NCBI GenBank assembly: GCA_002731275.1
Contig: PCBK01000029.1
Coordinates: forward strand, 62,001-126,000
DNA from: Deltaproteobacteria bacterium
GTDB taxonomy: Bacteria; Myxococcota_C; UBA6777
Length of the DNA: 64,000 nt
Reading direction: 5' to 3'
The notes under the pieces were generated by a model. It did not search any database. It was given only the letters and a program-made list of their open reading frames with translations, and had not been told where the DNA came from. Position numbers and translations under genes: made by a program. Positions within the stretch are counted from its first letter, which is position 1. Each line of letters begins with the position of its first letter. Of the stretch, positions 27,092-35,745 are shown in pieces.

Positions 27092-28126
27092 TCAGGTGTT
27101 GTGGAGGGGATCGATCAGCACTTTACCAGGTTGTTGGGCTTGGCTCATGGCTTGGACGAGCTGTGTGAGAGGGTATGTCTCCGTGATCCACTGTGAGAAG
27201 GGGAGCTCGTGTTGTTCGAGGAAGTGGATCGCTTGGGAGAAGGGACCACAGCGAGAGCTTGAGATGTCGATCTCATCGACGACGAGTTTTGTGAGGTCGA
27301 GAGAAGAAGGTTGTCCGACAGTTGTTTTTACACAGATCGTGCCGAGTGGGCGGACAAGCGCGAGTGCTTCGGAGAGACCTTCGGGGTTGCCTGTTGCGTC
27401 GACGACGACGTCGGCGAGTTGTTGTCCACAGATCTCTCGTAGATGTTGGGGAAGGTCTTGGGAAGGGCTCATCGCGTAGTGTGCGCCAAATTGGAGCGCA
27501 AACTTTCTTCGGATCTCGGAGCGAGAGACTGCGATGACTTGAGCGCCGGCTGCACGAGCAGCAGCGATGATCAACAATCCAAGCCTACCTGCGCCGAGGA
27601 CGACGACATTTTCTCCGTGCTCAATGGGGCGTTGGACAAACGTCTGTAGTGCAGCGGCCATTGGCTCCGTGAAGATCGCGACCTCGTTGGAGAGGCTGTC
27701 TGGGAGTGGGTGGAGATTCTGGGCTGGGACGCTGATCACTTCTGCGAAGGCTCCATCTGCCCGCTCGATCCCGATAACTGTTCGTTCTCGACAGTGGTGA
27801 GGACGATTGTGCTGGCATTCTGGGCAAAGGTCTTCGCGTTCGTACGCAAGACAGCTGTTGTTGATCTCGACGACAACACGGCGCTGCAACCAACTTGGAG
27901 GGACTTCACTTCCTATTTCCTCGACGACGCCGCAAAATTCATGGCCGAGGACGAGTGGCAGGGGGACTTGGTAATGTCCTTCGAAGATCGCGAGATCTGT
28001 CCCACATACTCCGGCGAGATGGACTCTTACACGGACCTCATGAGGACCAAGGGGTTGGAAGGCTCGCTTTTGCACTTCGAATGTACGCGGCGCGATCAAT
28101 GTCATCGCCGTAAATTGTTTCTCCAT
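27092..28126 (-). CDS. Zinc-dependent alcohol dehydrogenase (MDR family)
   Basis: This 344-residue medium-chain dehydrogenase oxidises an alcohol or sugar with NAD(P). The GroES-like domain carries the catalytic zinc ligands: Cys in GVCGTD at about 41 and GHE at about 61-63. A second Cys cluster (about 91, 99, 102 and 110 in SCLAYEREDLCPECQHNRPHHC, shown in parts: LCPEC, PHHC) has four cysteines as for a structural zinc, but with an unusually long first gap. The Rossmann fold has GAGRLGLL at about 183-190. An in-frame GTG start adds five residues; I chose ATG at 28126 because GAGGAAG sits at the usual distance. No neighbour tells the substrate; threonine or polyol dehydrogenase-like members are the closest in feel. 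Confidence 0.87.
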   Translation of the reverse strand: MEKQFTAMTLIAPRTFEVQKRAFQPLGPHEVRVRVHLAGVCGTDLAIFEGHYQVPLPLVLGHEFCGVVEEIGSEVPPSWLQRRVVVEINNSCLAYEREDLCPECQHNRPHHCRERTVIGIERADGAFAEVISVPAQNLHPLPDSLSNEVAIFTEPMAAALQTFVQRPIEHGENVVVLGAGRLGLLIIAAARAAGAQVIAVSRSEIRRKFALQFGAHYAMSPSQDLPQHLREICGQQLADVVVDATGNPEGLSEALALVRPLGTICVKTTVGQPSSLDLTKLVVDEIDISSSRCGPFSQAIHFLEQHELPFSQWITETYPLTQLVQAMSQAQQPGKVLIDPLHNT

Positions 28127-28485
28127 GAAGATCTTCCTCACTGCGTTTGGAAAACAAGATGTTTTTTTGGATAAACGAATCCATCCAAGGAGACTTTATG
28201 TGCGCTGTTGTGTTTCCTTGTTTGTGGACACAATCTCGTTCCTGCTGTTGTGCACGCATTCATGTAGATGTCAACATACTCCACGTTCACTGTGCGAAAC
28301 ACAATCCCACGACAAAAGCCCGACTCATCACCTCGCCATTTACCAATGGGAGCTTGCCCTTGTCTTTGCTTTTGTCTATCTTTATCGATGACCTCTGTGT
28401 CATTTTCTGTAGATGATTGATTCAAGATTTCGTTCCTCTGTACACCCACACAGGCTTCTGTGGGACAAGAGGTTTGGGAAGAGAT
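28127..28485. other. Divergent intergenic region, no gene seen
   Basis: About 360 bases between the leftward dehydrogenase and the rightward Ig-like/vWA gene. Both promoters should lie here; several short frames exist but none has convincing codon use or a ribosome-binding site. Confidence 0.45.
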
Positions 28486-31400
28486 ATGCAAAACCAAAGA
28501 ATGTTATACGCACGATGGTATCTACTTTGCGGTGTGGTCTTGTTGTTTGCCATTGGCACACCTGCATGCCAATGTGGATCAAACCTCATCTCCCCTGATA
28601 ACTGGGGAAAAAGACTTCTTAGCACCGATCTTCCCGATGATACGCTCCAATTTCCCGAACAATTTGTGAGGGGGGCGCGTACGAGGGAGTTTTTGCTTTA
28701 CAACGACGGAAAAGAAGATCTTGTTGTCGCTTCCTATGAGGTTTTGAAGACCAAAACCTCCTTCAAGATCGTCAAAGCACCAGAGCTTCCATTTACCCTC
28801 AAGCCAGGGCAAAAGCATGGGGTCAAGATCTCCGTCGAGTTTACCAAAGATAACGCTGGTGAGTTCGAAGGCTCCATCGCATTCTTCTCCCCTCATACAA
28901 ACAACACGGACGCGAGTGATAAATTTTACGTCACCCTCAAAGGGACGTACCGCAAAATTGGTCCCGAATTCCAATGTGGCGAAGTCCTCGACTTCGGCGC
29001 GGTCGAAAAAGGTGAGACCAAGATCCTCGAATGTGAGATCCTCAACCAGGGAACTGCCGAGCTGATCATCCAGGGATTCCAATACGAGCGCGAAGAGGGT
29101 GGGAAAAACAACGATTTTCGATGGGTCGGACCTGCCTTCCCGATCCGCATCCCACCTAACCGCACAGAGAGCAAGACGATCCGTATCGCCTATACACCCT
29201 CTGATTATCCTCCCGCCGAAGACAAGGGCGCCTTTGTCCTTGAGAGCAATCTGCCGATCACCGAGCAAGCCTCCAAGCCACGTTTGAAAGTGGTCGGTAA
29301 GATGGCGATCGCGCTCGTACAAATCATTCCGTTGTACCCCGGTTGTAAAGAAGACAAATCCTGTCAGGATATCGACGAGCGCCTCTTCTGTCAGGAAGAC
29401 AAGGCCGGTCAACAAACGCTCTGTCAGGTCAAAGAAGGCGAAACACCGCTGCTCAAATTTCCTTACACGAGACGCGGAAAAGCCACGACTCGCTCCTTCC
29501 TCATTCGCTCTGTTGGAGAGGTCCCGCTCAAGGTCTCCACGCTCCAGTTTGTCGCTCCAACATCAAGCGAGTTTGTGATCCCACCGGAGTTTTTGAAACC
29601 CTTTACGTTAGAGCCGAGCAAAGAGCGCATCATCACGTTGCAATACACTCCAAAAGATGCAGTTGTGGATAAAGGGACCTTGCGGGTCTTCAGTAATGAC
29701 GTTGAAAAACCCGAAGCTGATGTTCTCCTGGAAGGCACACCGACGGGCTGTGACCTGGAAGTGAAGCCCCTTGAGATCACCTTCCCCATCCCAAGCGATC
29801 CTAACAAGCCAGACAGCTACCCTGTGAACTTGACCAATTACGGTAACGCCCCCTGTATCCTCTCAAGTATCTACATGAAGTCAGGGCTCGACGACCCGTA
29901 CAAAATGGCGTCTCTTCCCAAGCCTGACGCCAAGATCGAACCCAACGGTTCGCTCTCATTTACCGTCGCCTACCATCCTTATGGGCGCCGTGAGATCGAT
30001 TACATTCAGATCGAAAGCGATGACGATGACGAGCCTCTGCTCGAAGTGAAGTTGATCCCACCGCCTGAAGATCCGCCTCGCTGTGAGCTCGAAGCCGAGC
30101 CACCCATCGTGCTCTTTCACGAGGTCTCTGTTGGGCGACAAAAGACACTCCCTGTCACGCTCTCCAACAAAGGGAACGCGACCTGTGTGATCACAAGCCT
30201 CCGGTTTGACGGCACCAATCCTCCTGGAAATACAGTCTTTTCGCAAGGGAACCCACGTTCTCCATTACCGCTTCGGATCGCACCCGGTGGAAGCGCCGAT
30301 GTGCCTGTGATGTACCAGCCCAAGAGCAAGAGAAGTGTTTACGAAGGCAAGCTGTTGGTCGTGAGCAACGATCCCAAAAACGGTACGTTGCCTGTCGATC
30401 TGAAAGGAACACAAGGGCGCCGTTGTCTCGAAGTTGTCCCCGGAAAGCTCGACTTTGGAAACGCACGCTTTGGTTGTAAAACCCCCACCCAAAAAGTGAC
30501 CGTATATCACCTCGGGCTATCCGGTTGTCCATCGTCTGTACAGGTGACCAAGGCGCTGCTCTCGAAGACGACCTCTTCGGAGTTTGAGGTCGTCAATCTG
30601 CCGAAGCTCCCCTACACGTTGAACGCAGGTGGTACGCCATTTGTGGCTGAGCTCGTTTACAAAGCCAAAGACTACGGCAAAGACGCAGGCACGTTGTTGA
30701 TCGAGAACAGCTACGCGCTTCAGTCTCCTTTGCTCGTTCCACTCGCCGGAAATGGCGTCTCTTCGCAAAAACAGCGCGATGTCTTCCAACAAGTGCAACG
30801 TCCACAAGCTGACATCCTGTTTGTGATCGATAACTCCTGCTCTATGCGTGAGGAGCAACGCAGTTTGGGGAGCAACTTCTCTTCGTTTATCAAGTGGGCG
30901 ATCAAGCTCAACGTCGACTACCACATTGGGGTCACGACGACCGATAACTCGACACGAGGAGGCAATACGCCTGGTTGTCTGCGCTCATTGGGAGGTGGGA
31001 ATGGTCGGTTCTTGACACCCAACACGCGAAACAAAGAGACGATCTTTTCAGCTGCGGTCAATGTCGGGACGTCTGGTAGCCCAATTGAGCAAGGTCTGGA
31101 AGGTGCTTTCCAGGCGCTCTCACAGCCTGTGATCGACGATCCTCGTTGTAACAAAGGCTTCTACCGAAAAAATGCTTCGCTCTCGATCATCATCGTCTCC
31201 GACGAGAAGGATCAGTCTCCTCAGCCGCTTAACTTCTATGTGGACTTCTTCAAGAACTTGAAGGGGACGAGAAATGTCAGTCAGGTACGTGGTTCTGTGG
31301 TCGCAGGTCCTCCACCGAGAGGTTGCCGCAATACAGGAACAGGGCGCGCGACAGCCGCACCTCGCTACTGGGATTTTGCGAAACGACTGGGTGGTGTGCA

Positions 31401-31662
31401 GACTTCGATTTGTCGCGAGGATTGGGGCCAAACACTCAACGACTTGGGCTCTGTGTCCTTTGGTTTCCGCCGTCAATTCTTCTTGACCCGTAAGCCCGAT
31501 GCGCGAACGATCGTCGTCCGTGTGAACGGCAAACAGATCGCAGAACACCATATCAACGGTTGGATTTACGACTCCGTGTCCAACTCCATCTTGTTCTCCG
31601 CCTCCTCAACACCGACACAAGGTGCCTTTATCACAGTCGATTACCAGTCCATCTGTTTGTAG
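28486..31662 (+). CDS. Surface protein with ASPM/HYDIN-type Ig-like repeats and C-terminal vWA domain
   Basis: This 1,058-residue exported protein begins with a signal sequence (about 5-28) ending near PACQC, possibly a lipoprotein site although the -2 Pro is atypical. Residues about 35-765 hold at least five Ig-like beta domains of the ASPM-SPD2-HYDIN / choice-of-anchor type, each showing LDFG or ITFP near its start and phrases such as KILECEILNQGTAELII, LPVTLSNKGNATCVI and VSNDPKNG. A vWA-like domain follows (about 775-960) with the metal site DNSCSM and later IIIVSDEKDQ. The final about 90 residues include VVRVNGKQI. GGAAGAG precedes ATG 28486. The design suggests a cell-surface adhesion protein with a metal-dependent binding site. 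It stands alone on its strand. Confidence 0.78.
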   Translation: MQNQRMLYARWYLLCGVVLLFAIGTPACQCGSNLISPDNWGKRLLSTDLPDDTLQFPEQFVRGARTREFLLYNDGKEDLVVASYEVLKTKTSFKIVKAPELPFTLKPGQKHGVKISVEFTKDNAGEFEGSIAFFSPHTNNTDASDKFYVTLKGTYRKIGPEFQCGEVLDFGAVEKGETKILECEILNQGTAELIIQGFQYEREEGGKNNDFRWVGPAFPIRIPPNRTESKTIRIAYTPSDYPPAEDKGAFVLESNLPITEQASKPRLKVVGKMAIALVQIIPLYPGCKEDKSCQDIDERLFCQEDKAGQQTLCQVKEGETPLLKFPYTRRGKATTRSFLIRSVGEVPLKVSTLQFVAPTSSEFVIPPEFLKPFTLEPSKERIITLQYTPKDAVVDKGTLRVFSNDVEKPEADVLLEGTPTGCDLEVKPLEITFPIPSDPNKPDSYPVNLTNYGNAPCILSSIYMKSGLDDPYKMASLPKPDAKIEPNGSLSFTVAYHPYGRREIDYIQIESDDDDEPLLEVKLIPPPEDPPRCELEAEPPIVLFHEVSVGRQKTLPVTLSNKGNATCVITSLRFDGTNPPGNTVFSQGNPRSPLPLRIAPGGSADVPVMYQPKSKRSVYEGKLLVVSNDPKNGTLPVDLKGTQGRRCLEVVPGKLDFGNARFGCKTPTQKVTVYHLGLSGCPSSVQVTKALLSKTTSSEFEVVNLPKLPYTLNAGGTPFVAELVYKAKDYGKDAGTLLIENSYALQSPLLVPLAGNGVSSQKQRDVFQQVQRPQADILFVIDNSCSMREEQRSLGSNFSSFIKWAIKLNVDYHIGVTTTDNSTRGGNTPGCLRSLGGGNGRFLTPNTRNKETIFSAAVNVGTSGSPIEQGLEGAFQALSQPVIDDPRCNKGFYRKNASLSIIIVSDEKDQSPQPLNFYVDFFKNLKGTRNVSQVRGSVVAGPPPRGCRNTGTGRATAAPRYWDFAKRLGGVQTSICREDWGQTLNDLGSVSFGFRRQFFLTRKPDARTIVVRVNGKQIAEHHINGWIYDSVSNSILFSASSTPTQGAFITVDYQSICL

Positions 31663-31761
31663 AGACCTCGTTTCGACGAACGTCATGTCGATTGTGCACA
31701 AAGCCTCCCCCGATCGTCTCCCTTAGACCGCTCCTCTTACTCTCCCTATGCTGTTGTTTGT

Positions 31762-32316
31762 TTACGATGATTGTGTGGTGGGATGTGTCCAGTGTCCGCG
31801 TTTGCCGCCGGTTTTTTCTTGCAGATGAAGACCATCGATCACCATCGAAGGATCGACGGCTTTGGCCATGTCGTAGAGCGTCAGGCTGGCGATGGAGGCG
31901 GCTGTAAGTGCTTCCATCTCGACGCCTGTTTTTCCTTGTGTGTGGACCTCTGCGGAGACGCGGATCGCGTTGTCGCCGACAGGTATAAAGTCGACTTCGA
32001 TTTTGGTGAGGGCGAGTGGATGACAGAGTGGGATCAAGTCTGCGGTCTTTTTGGCGCCCATGATCCCAGCGATTCGTGCGACCTGAAGGGCATCACCTTT
32101 CGGCAGCTTTTGTTCCATCAGGAGTGTGCGTGTGTCGGGTCGCATGAGGACGAGGGCGGAGGCGATGGCGTGGCGTTTGGTGATGACCTTGTGTCCAATG
32201 TCAACCATCCGCGCAGCGCCGTCTTTATCGAGATGTGTGAGTGTTCCTTGAGGGGGGTTTGCTTCCAATTGTGGGGTCAGTGTCTCATCTGAGATAGAGT
32301 CTTTTTTTTGCGTCAC
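31762..32316 (-). CDS. moaC: Cyclic pyranopterin monophosphate synthase MoaC
   Basis: This 184-residue MoaC converts the MoaA product 3',8-cyclo-7,8-dihydro-GTP into cyclic pyranopterin monophosphate in molybdenum cofactor synthesis. Family motifs are present: MVDIGHKV, MGAKKTADLIPLCHPL with the active-site His/Pro region, and GKTGVEMEALTAAS near the C-terminus with the catalytic Lys close by (YDMAKAVD). The start is GTG, supported by AAGGAG about eight bases upstream. About 20 extra N-terminal residues precede the conserved core. Other moa genes are not in the window. A xanthine-dehydrogenase-like gene lies 12 kb away, but its own molybdenum-site motifs are lost, so the user of this cofactor is elsewhere. 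Confidence 0.95.
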   Translation of the reverse strand: MTQKKDSISDETLTPQLEANPPQGTLTHLDKDGAARMVDIGHKVITKRHAIASALVLMRPDTRTLLMEQKLPKGDALQVARIAGIMGAKKTADLIPLCHPLALTKIEVDFIPVGDNAIRVSAEVHTQGKTGVEMEALTAASIASLTLYDMAKAVDPSMVIDGLHLQEKTGGKRGHWTHPTTQSS

Positions 32317-32401
32317 GGATATTTCTCCTTGCCATTATAAATGAATAACACAGATTACCATACACGAATGTAAATCACCCGATATCCAAAAGGAGTCAGA
32401 C

Positions 32402-33361
32402 ATGTCAGAGGAACAAAAAACACACTGGAAAGTGATCATTTTGGGATCAGGTCCTGCGGGATTAACAGCAGCATTGTATACAGCCCGTGCAGGTCTTGAG
32501 CCACTTGTTGTGAACGGTTGGGAGCCTGGTGGACAGCTCACAACGACGACAGAGGTGGAGAACTTCCCTGGGTTTCCAGATGGGATTATGGGACCGGACA
32601 TGATGGATCTGTTTCGCAAACAAGCGGAGCGTTTTGGGATTCATACGTTGGTTGGGGAGGCTGTTGAGGTCAACCTGACTGAGGATAAGAAAGAGATTGT
32701 ATTTGATAATGGAGAGACATTAACTTGTGATGCGTTGATCGTGTCGACAGGAGCGTCAGCCAAGTGGTTGGGGCTGGAGACAGAGACGAAGTACCGTGGA
32801 TGGGGTGTGTCTTCATGTGCGACATGTGATGGTTCTTTCTTTAAGGGCGAGGATATGATCGTGATCGGTGGGGGAGACACGGCGATGGAGGAGGCGCTTT
32901 ACCTGACGCGCTTTGCATCCAAGATTCATGTCGTCCACAGACGTTCCGAGTTGAGGGCATCTCAGATTATGCAACAGCGTGCGATGGAGCATCCACAGAT
33001 CAACTTTGTGTGGGACAGTGAGCTCGTCGAGGTGCTCGGAGAAGAAGAAGGACACCACAAGAAGGTTGTCGGTGGACGTGTGCGCAACCGCAATACTTCC
33101 GAAGAGACTGTGATTCCTTGTGGTGCGATCTTTGTCGCGATCGGCCACAAACCCAACACGGATATCTTCAAAGGTGTGCTCGATTTGGATGAGAGCGGTT
33201 ACATCCAGGTGGAAGGGCGCTCGACACACACCAACGTACCGGGTGTCTTTGTCGCCGGTGATGCCGCAGACCATGTCTATCGTCAAGCGATCACTGCAGC
33301 GGGAACCGGGTGTATGTCGGCGATCGATGCTGAGCGTTACCTCGCGGTGCTTGGTGTGTGA
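32402..33361 (+). CDS. trxB: Thioredoxin reductase
   Basis: This 319-residue flavoprotein transfers electrons from NADPH through FAD to thioredoxin. It has the FAD-binding GSGPAGLTAALYTARAG (about 12-28), GGQL-like W-E-PGGQLTTTTEVENFPGF, the redox pair CATC at about 139-142 followed by DG, the NADPH-binding GGGDTAMEEA (about 159-168), and the C-terminal FAD motif VPGVFVAGD. AAAAGGAG sits eight bases upstream of the ATG. It is divergent from moaC (85 bases between the starts). The following 414 bases are non-coding, so it is probably monocistronic. The N-terminus and length match the bacterial low-molecular-weight enzyme. Confidence 0.96.
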   Translation: MSEEQKTHWKVIILGSGPAGLTAALYTARAGLEPLVVNGWEPGGQLTTTTEVENFPGFPDGIMGPDMMDLFRKQAERFGIHTLVGEAVEVNLTEDKKEIVFDNGETLTCDALIVSTGASAKWLGLETETKYRGWGVSSCATCDGSFFKGEDMIVIGGGDTAMEEALYLTRFASKIHVVHRRSELRASQIMQQRAMEHPQINFVWDSELVEVLGEEEGHHKKVVGGRVRNRNTSEETVIPCGAIFVAIGHKPNTDIFKGVLDLDESGYIQVEGRSTHTNVPGVFVAGDAADHVYRQAITAAGTGCMSAIDAERYLAVLGV

Positions 33362-33775
33362 GGGCGATCTTTGTGAGAGTGTGAGATGAGCCAAGGTGCA
33401 CTCTATATGATGTAGTGCCTGACAAGATATCGTGAGAAGGGTGGGGAGATTTCTTTTTTGTGGATGTCTTTTCTCGCGGTGTCAGGGGCCAAGATAAGCA
33501 AATGAGCGAAGTTCCAGGTTTTTTACTGAAAACATTGACTTTTTGAGTTTTGTCTATATAATCACCCCCTCACATGAATGGAGCCCAGAACACAAGGCTT
33601 CTATTTTGCGAAGTTTTGACCTTCCATTCACCCTCCCAACCTCACCAAATTGCATCACATTTGAGCGCAGTCAGTGTGTTGGGGGAACGAAGTCAACAGC
33701 ACATATCAACAGCACAGAAAGCACCTTCGTTTTCCCTCGATGTATGATCACGAGGTGTGTGTGAGGATAGATAAG
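33362..33775. other. Intergenic with promoter and long leader for the yceD-rpmF-fabD operon
   Basis: These 414 bases separate trxB from yceD. A clear promoter lies at 33535-33562, listed separately, which implies an untranslated leader of about 200 bases before yceD. I see no gene and no clear riboswitch fold. A loose dyad (near 33430 and 33473) could be a trxB terminator but is imperfect. Confidence 0.55.
33535..33562 (+). promoter_or_regulatory. Sigma70-type promoter for yceD-rpmF-fabD
   Basis: TTGACT at 33535-33540 and a perfect TATAAT at 33557-33562 are separated by 16 bases, close to the optimal spacing. It points rightward at the yceD-rpmF-fabD genes, with a predicted start of transcription around 33569. 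Confidence 0.75.
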
Positions 33776-34318
33776 ATGAAGATCAGGCTCCTCGATCTTT
33801 CGACAAGTGAGGAGAAAGAATACGATTGGGATATTGAACAGGCATGGTTGGATCAAGTCTTCAAAGAAGAAGACGAAACCGGTGAGCCGATGTTCCGTTC
33901 GTTGTCTCCGATGCACTTGTCAGCATGGTTGTATCGAAATGAGGCAGAGGTCTTTTTTCGAGCCGATCTGAAGGGTGAGTACGAATATTCATGCTCGCGG
34001 TGTCTCGCGCCGACCAAAGAGTCATTGCACGTAGAGATGTCGGGCATGTTTCGTCCCCGCGCAGATGGTGAATTTGACGAACCAGAAGATCCATCCGTGT
34101 TTTTGTATGCCAATGAAGAGGTCGATTTCTCTCCGGTTATCCGAGAGAGCATCGTCTTGCAACTGCCCCTTAACCCTGTATGTAAAGAAGACTGTGCGGG
34201 GTTATGTGCGGATTGTGGCGCCAATCTCAATGAAACAACTTGCCAGTGTGAGGAAGAGAAGATCGACCCACGTTGGGAAGCGCTCCGTGCGATTCGAGAT
34301 GCGTCCAAGTCCTCGTAA
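33776..34318 (+). CDS. yceD: YceD/DUF177 family protein (23S rRNA accumulation)
   Basis: This 180-residue DUF177 protein belongs to the family that accompanies L32 and affects 23S rRNA or ribosome assembly. It shows the family's cysteine pattern: CSRCLAP in the middle (about 70-76), and near the C-terminus CKEDCAGLCADCG followed by TCQCEEEKIDPRWEALRAI, probably a zinc site. The frame extends upstream to 33674, but the ATG at 33776 has GAGGA about ten bases before it and starts the conserved part (MKIRLLDLS). Directly followed by rpmF and fabD on the same strand, the order expected in many bacteria although plsX and fabH are missing here. Confidence 0.9.
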   Translation: MKIRLLDLSTSEEKEYDWDIEQAWLDQVFKEEDETGEPMFRSLSPMHLSAWLYRNEAEVFFRADLKGEYEYSCSRCLAPTKESLHVEMSGMFRPRADGEFDEPEDPSVFLYANEEVDFSPVIRESIVLQLPLNPVCKEDCAGLCADCGANLNETTCQCEEEKIDPRWEALRAIRDASKSS

Positions 34319-34361
34319 CCATAAACACCTGTACATAGATTGATTGATAGGAGATAGACAG

Positions 34362-34544
34362 ATGGCAAATCCAAAGAAACGAACTTCTTCGCGCAAGCGT
34401 AACACCCGCCGTTCGCACATCCGCTTGAAGGCCATGGGGACTGTGACCTGCACCAACTGCCAAGAGTTGAAGCTGCGTCACCGCGTATGCCCAAGCTGCG
34501 GATTCTACAAAGATCAAGTTGTCGTCGAAACAGCCATCGATTAA
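34362..34544 (+). CDS. rpmF: 50S ribosomal protein L32
   Basis: This 60-residue L32 has the invariant start ANPKKRTSSRKRNTRRSH and a four-cysteine zinc ribbon CTNC and CPSCG (about 28-47). The ATG at 34362 follows ATAGGAG by nine bases; an upstream in-frame ATG at 34344 lies before that site and is not used. It sits 43 bases after yceD and 15 before fabD, so all three are read from the promoter at 33535. Having the cysteine-type L32 here, rather than the Cys-free form, means it needs zinc. Confidence 0.96.
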   Translation: MANPKKRTSSRKRNTRRSHIRLKAMGTVTCTNCQELKLRHRVCPSCGFYKDQVVVETAID

Positions 34545-34559
34545 TCGCTGAGTCTTAGG

Positions 34560-35510
34560 ATGAAGCGTTGGGGTTTTCTATTCCCTGGTCAAGGCTCACA
34601 GGCGATCGGGATGGGGCAGGCGTTTGCAGACGCCTTCCCCATCGCGCAAGAGACTTTCGCTGAGGCGGAAGACGCGCTTGGTTATTCCCTCTCCACGCTC
34701 TGTTTTGAGGGACCCAAAGAGAGACTGCGCCAAACGGAATACACACAACCGGCTGTATTGACTGTCAGTGTTGCTGTTGAGCGTGTCCTACGCCAACAAT
34801 ACGGATCGTTGCGTCCTGTGATGGTCGCTGGACACTCCCTCGGTGAGTTCTCCGCGCTCGTCGCGGCTGGTGCGTTGACGCTTCCTGACGCTGTCCGAGT
34901 CGTCCGCGAACGTGGCCGCCTGATGCAAGAAGCCGTGCCCGATGGTGTCGGTGCAATGGCTGCTGTTGTTGGACTCCCTCTCGAAGACGTTCAGACGATT
35001 TGTCAACAAGCTGCTGAAGACGAAATCTGCGTCCCCGCCAATATCAACTCTCCCCAACAAATCGTAATTTCAGGTCATCAAGCTGCGGTCGAACGCGCAC
35101 GCAGTCTTGTGCGCGAGCATGGGAAACGTGCCATCAGCCTCGAAGTCAGCGCACCTTTCCATTGCCCCCTGATGCAACCTGCTGCGGATGGATTGGCAAA
35201 GGTCCTCGACACCATCGACATCAAGGACCCCACATTCCCTGTCGTCAGCAACGTCGACGCACAACCCTATCAATCTGCCGATGTTGTCCGTCAACGACTG
35301 TTCTCACAAGTTACCTCGCCCGTCCGCTGGGTAGACTCTATCCACACCATGAATGAAGCTGGTATCACCCATTATCTCGAACTTGGTCATGGACGCGTCT
35401 TATCCGGGTTGCTTCGACGCATCTCCAAAGAGCGACCTTCACTTCCTGTCGGCCAACCAAAAGATCTCGAAAAACTTTCGGAATGGCTCGATACCTCTGC
35501 GTCAACATGA
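34560..35510 (+). CDS. fabD: Malonyl-CoA:ACP transacylase FabD
   Basis: This 316-residue enzyme moves malonyl from CoA to acyl carrier protein at the start of each fatty acid elongation cycle. It has the N-terminal FPGQGSQ (about 8-14), the nucleophile Ser in GHSLGEFSAL (about 92-101), the malonyl-binding Arg in VRVVRERGRLMQEA (about 115-128), and the catalytic His in APFHCPLM (about 200-207). The ribosome-binding site is weak (AGG), but the start is only 15 bases after rpmF, consistent with translational coupling. The usual neighbours plsX and fabH are absent, so the fab operon is split in this genome. The AT domain of the PKS at 17336 is a separate relative. Confidence 0.95.
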   Translation: MKRWGFLFPGQGSQAIGMGQAFADAFPIAQETFAEAEDALGYSLSTLCFEGPKERLRQTEYTQPAVLTVSVAVERVLRQQYGSLRPVMVAGHSLGEFSALVAAGALTLPDAVRVVRERGRLMQEAVPDGVGAMAAVVGLPLEDVQTICQQAAEDEICVPANINSPQQIVISGHQAAVERARSLVREHGKRAISLEVSAPFHCPLMQPAADGLAKVLDTIDIKDPTFPVVSNVDAQPYQSADVVRQRLFSQVTSPVRWVDSIHTMNEAGITHYLELGHGRVLSGLLRRISKERPSLPVGQPKDLEKLSEWLDTSAST

Positions 35511-35745
35511 TATAGTAGCGGGCGGAGTTCACAACTATCCAATCTTCACCAATGGGATGTTGCCAGATTCAGTCTCTATCCATTCTACATCAAGCACAAC
35601 GCGGATGGCTTTGCTATCAATCATACGAAAACGAAAGCTCGTCCTCATCATGGGAATCCCTGACAATCAGGGCACTCATCTACCATATGGAAGTTCTGCG
35701 TTGAAGGTGTCTGCCACTCTGGCTTGAACCAAAAAGGAGTCATCC
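35511..35745. other. Intergenic between fabD and helicase
   Basis: About 235 bases without a gene; the helicase promoter is probably here. No hairpin terminator after fabD is clear. Confidence 0.45.

Noticed and set aside
34344-34361. Earlier in-frame ATG for L32
   Set aside because: It precedes the ribosome-binding site, and L32 begins universally with (M)A-x-P-K.
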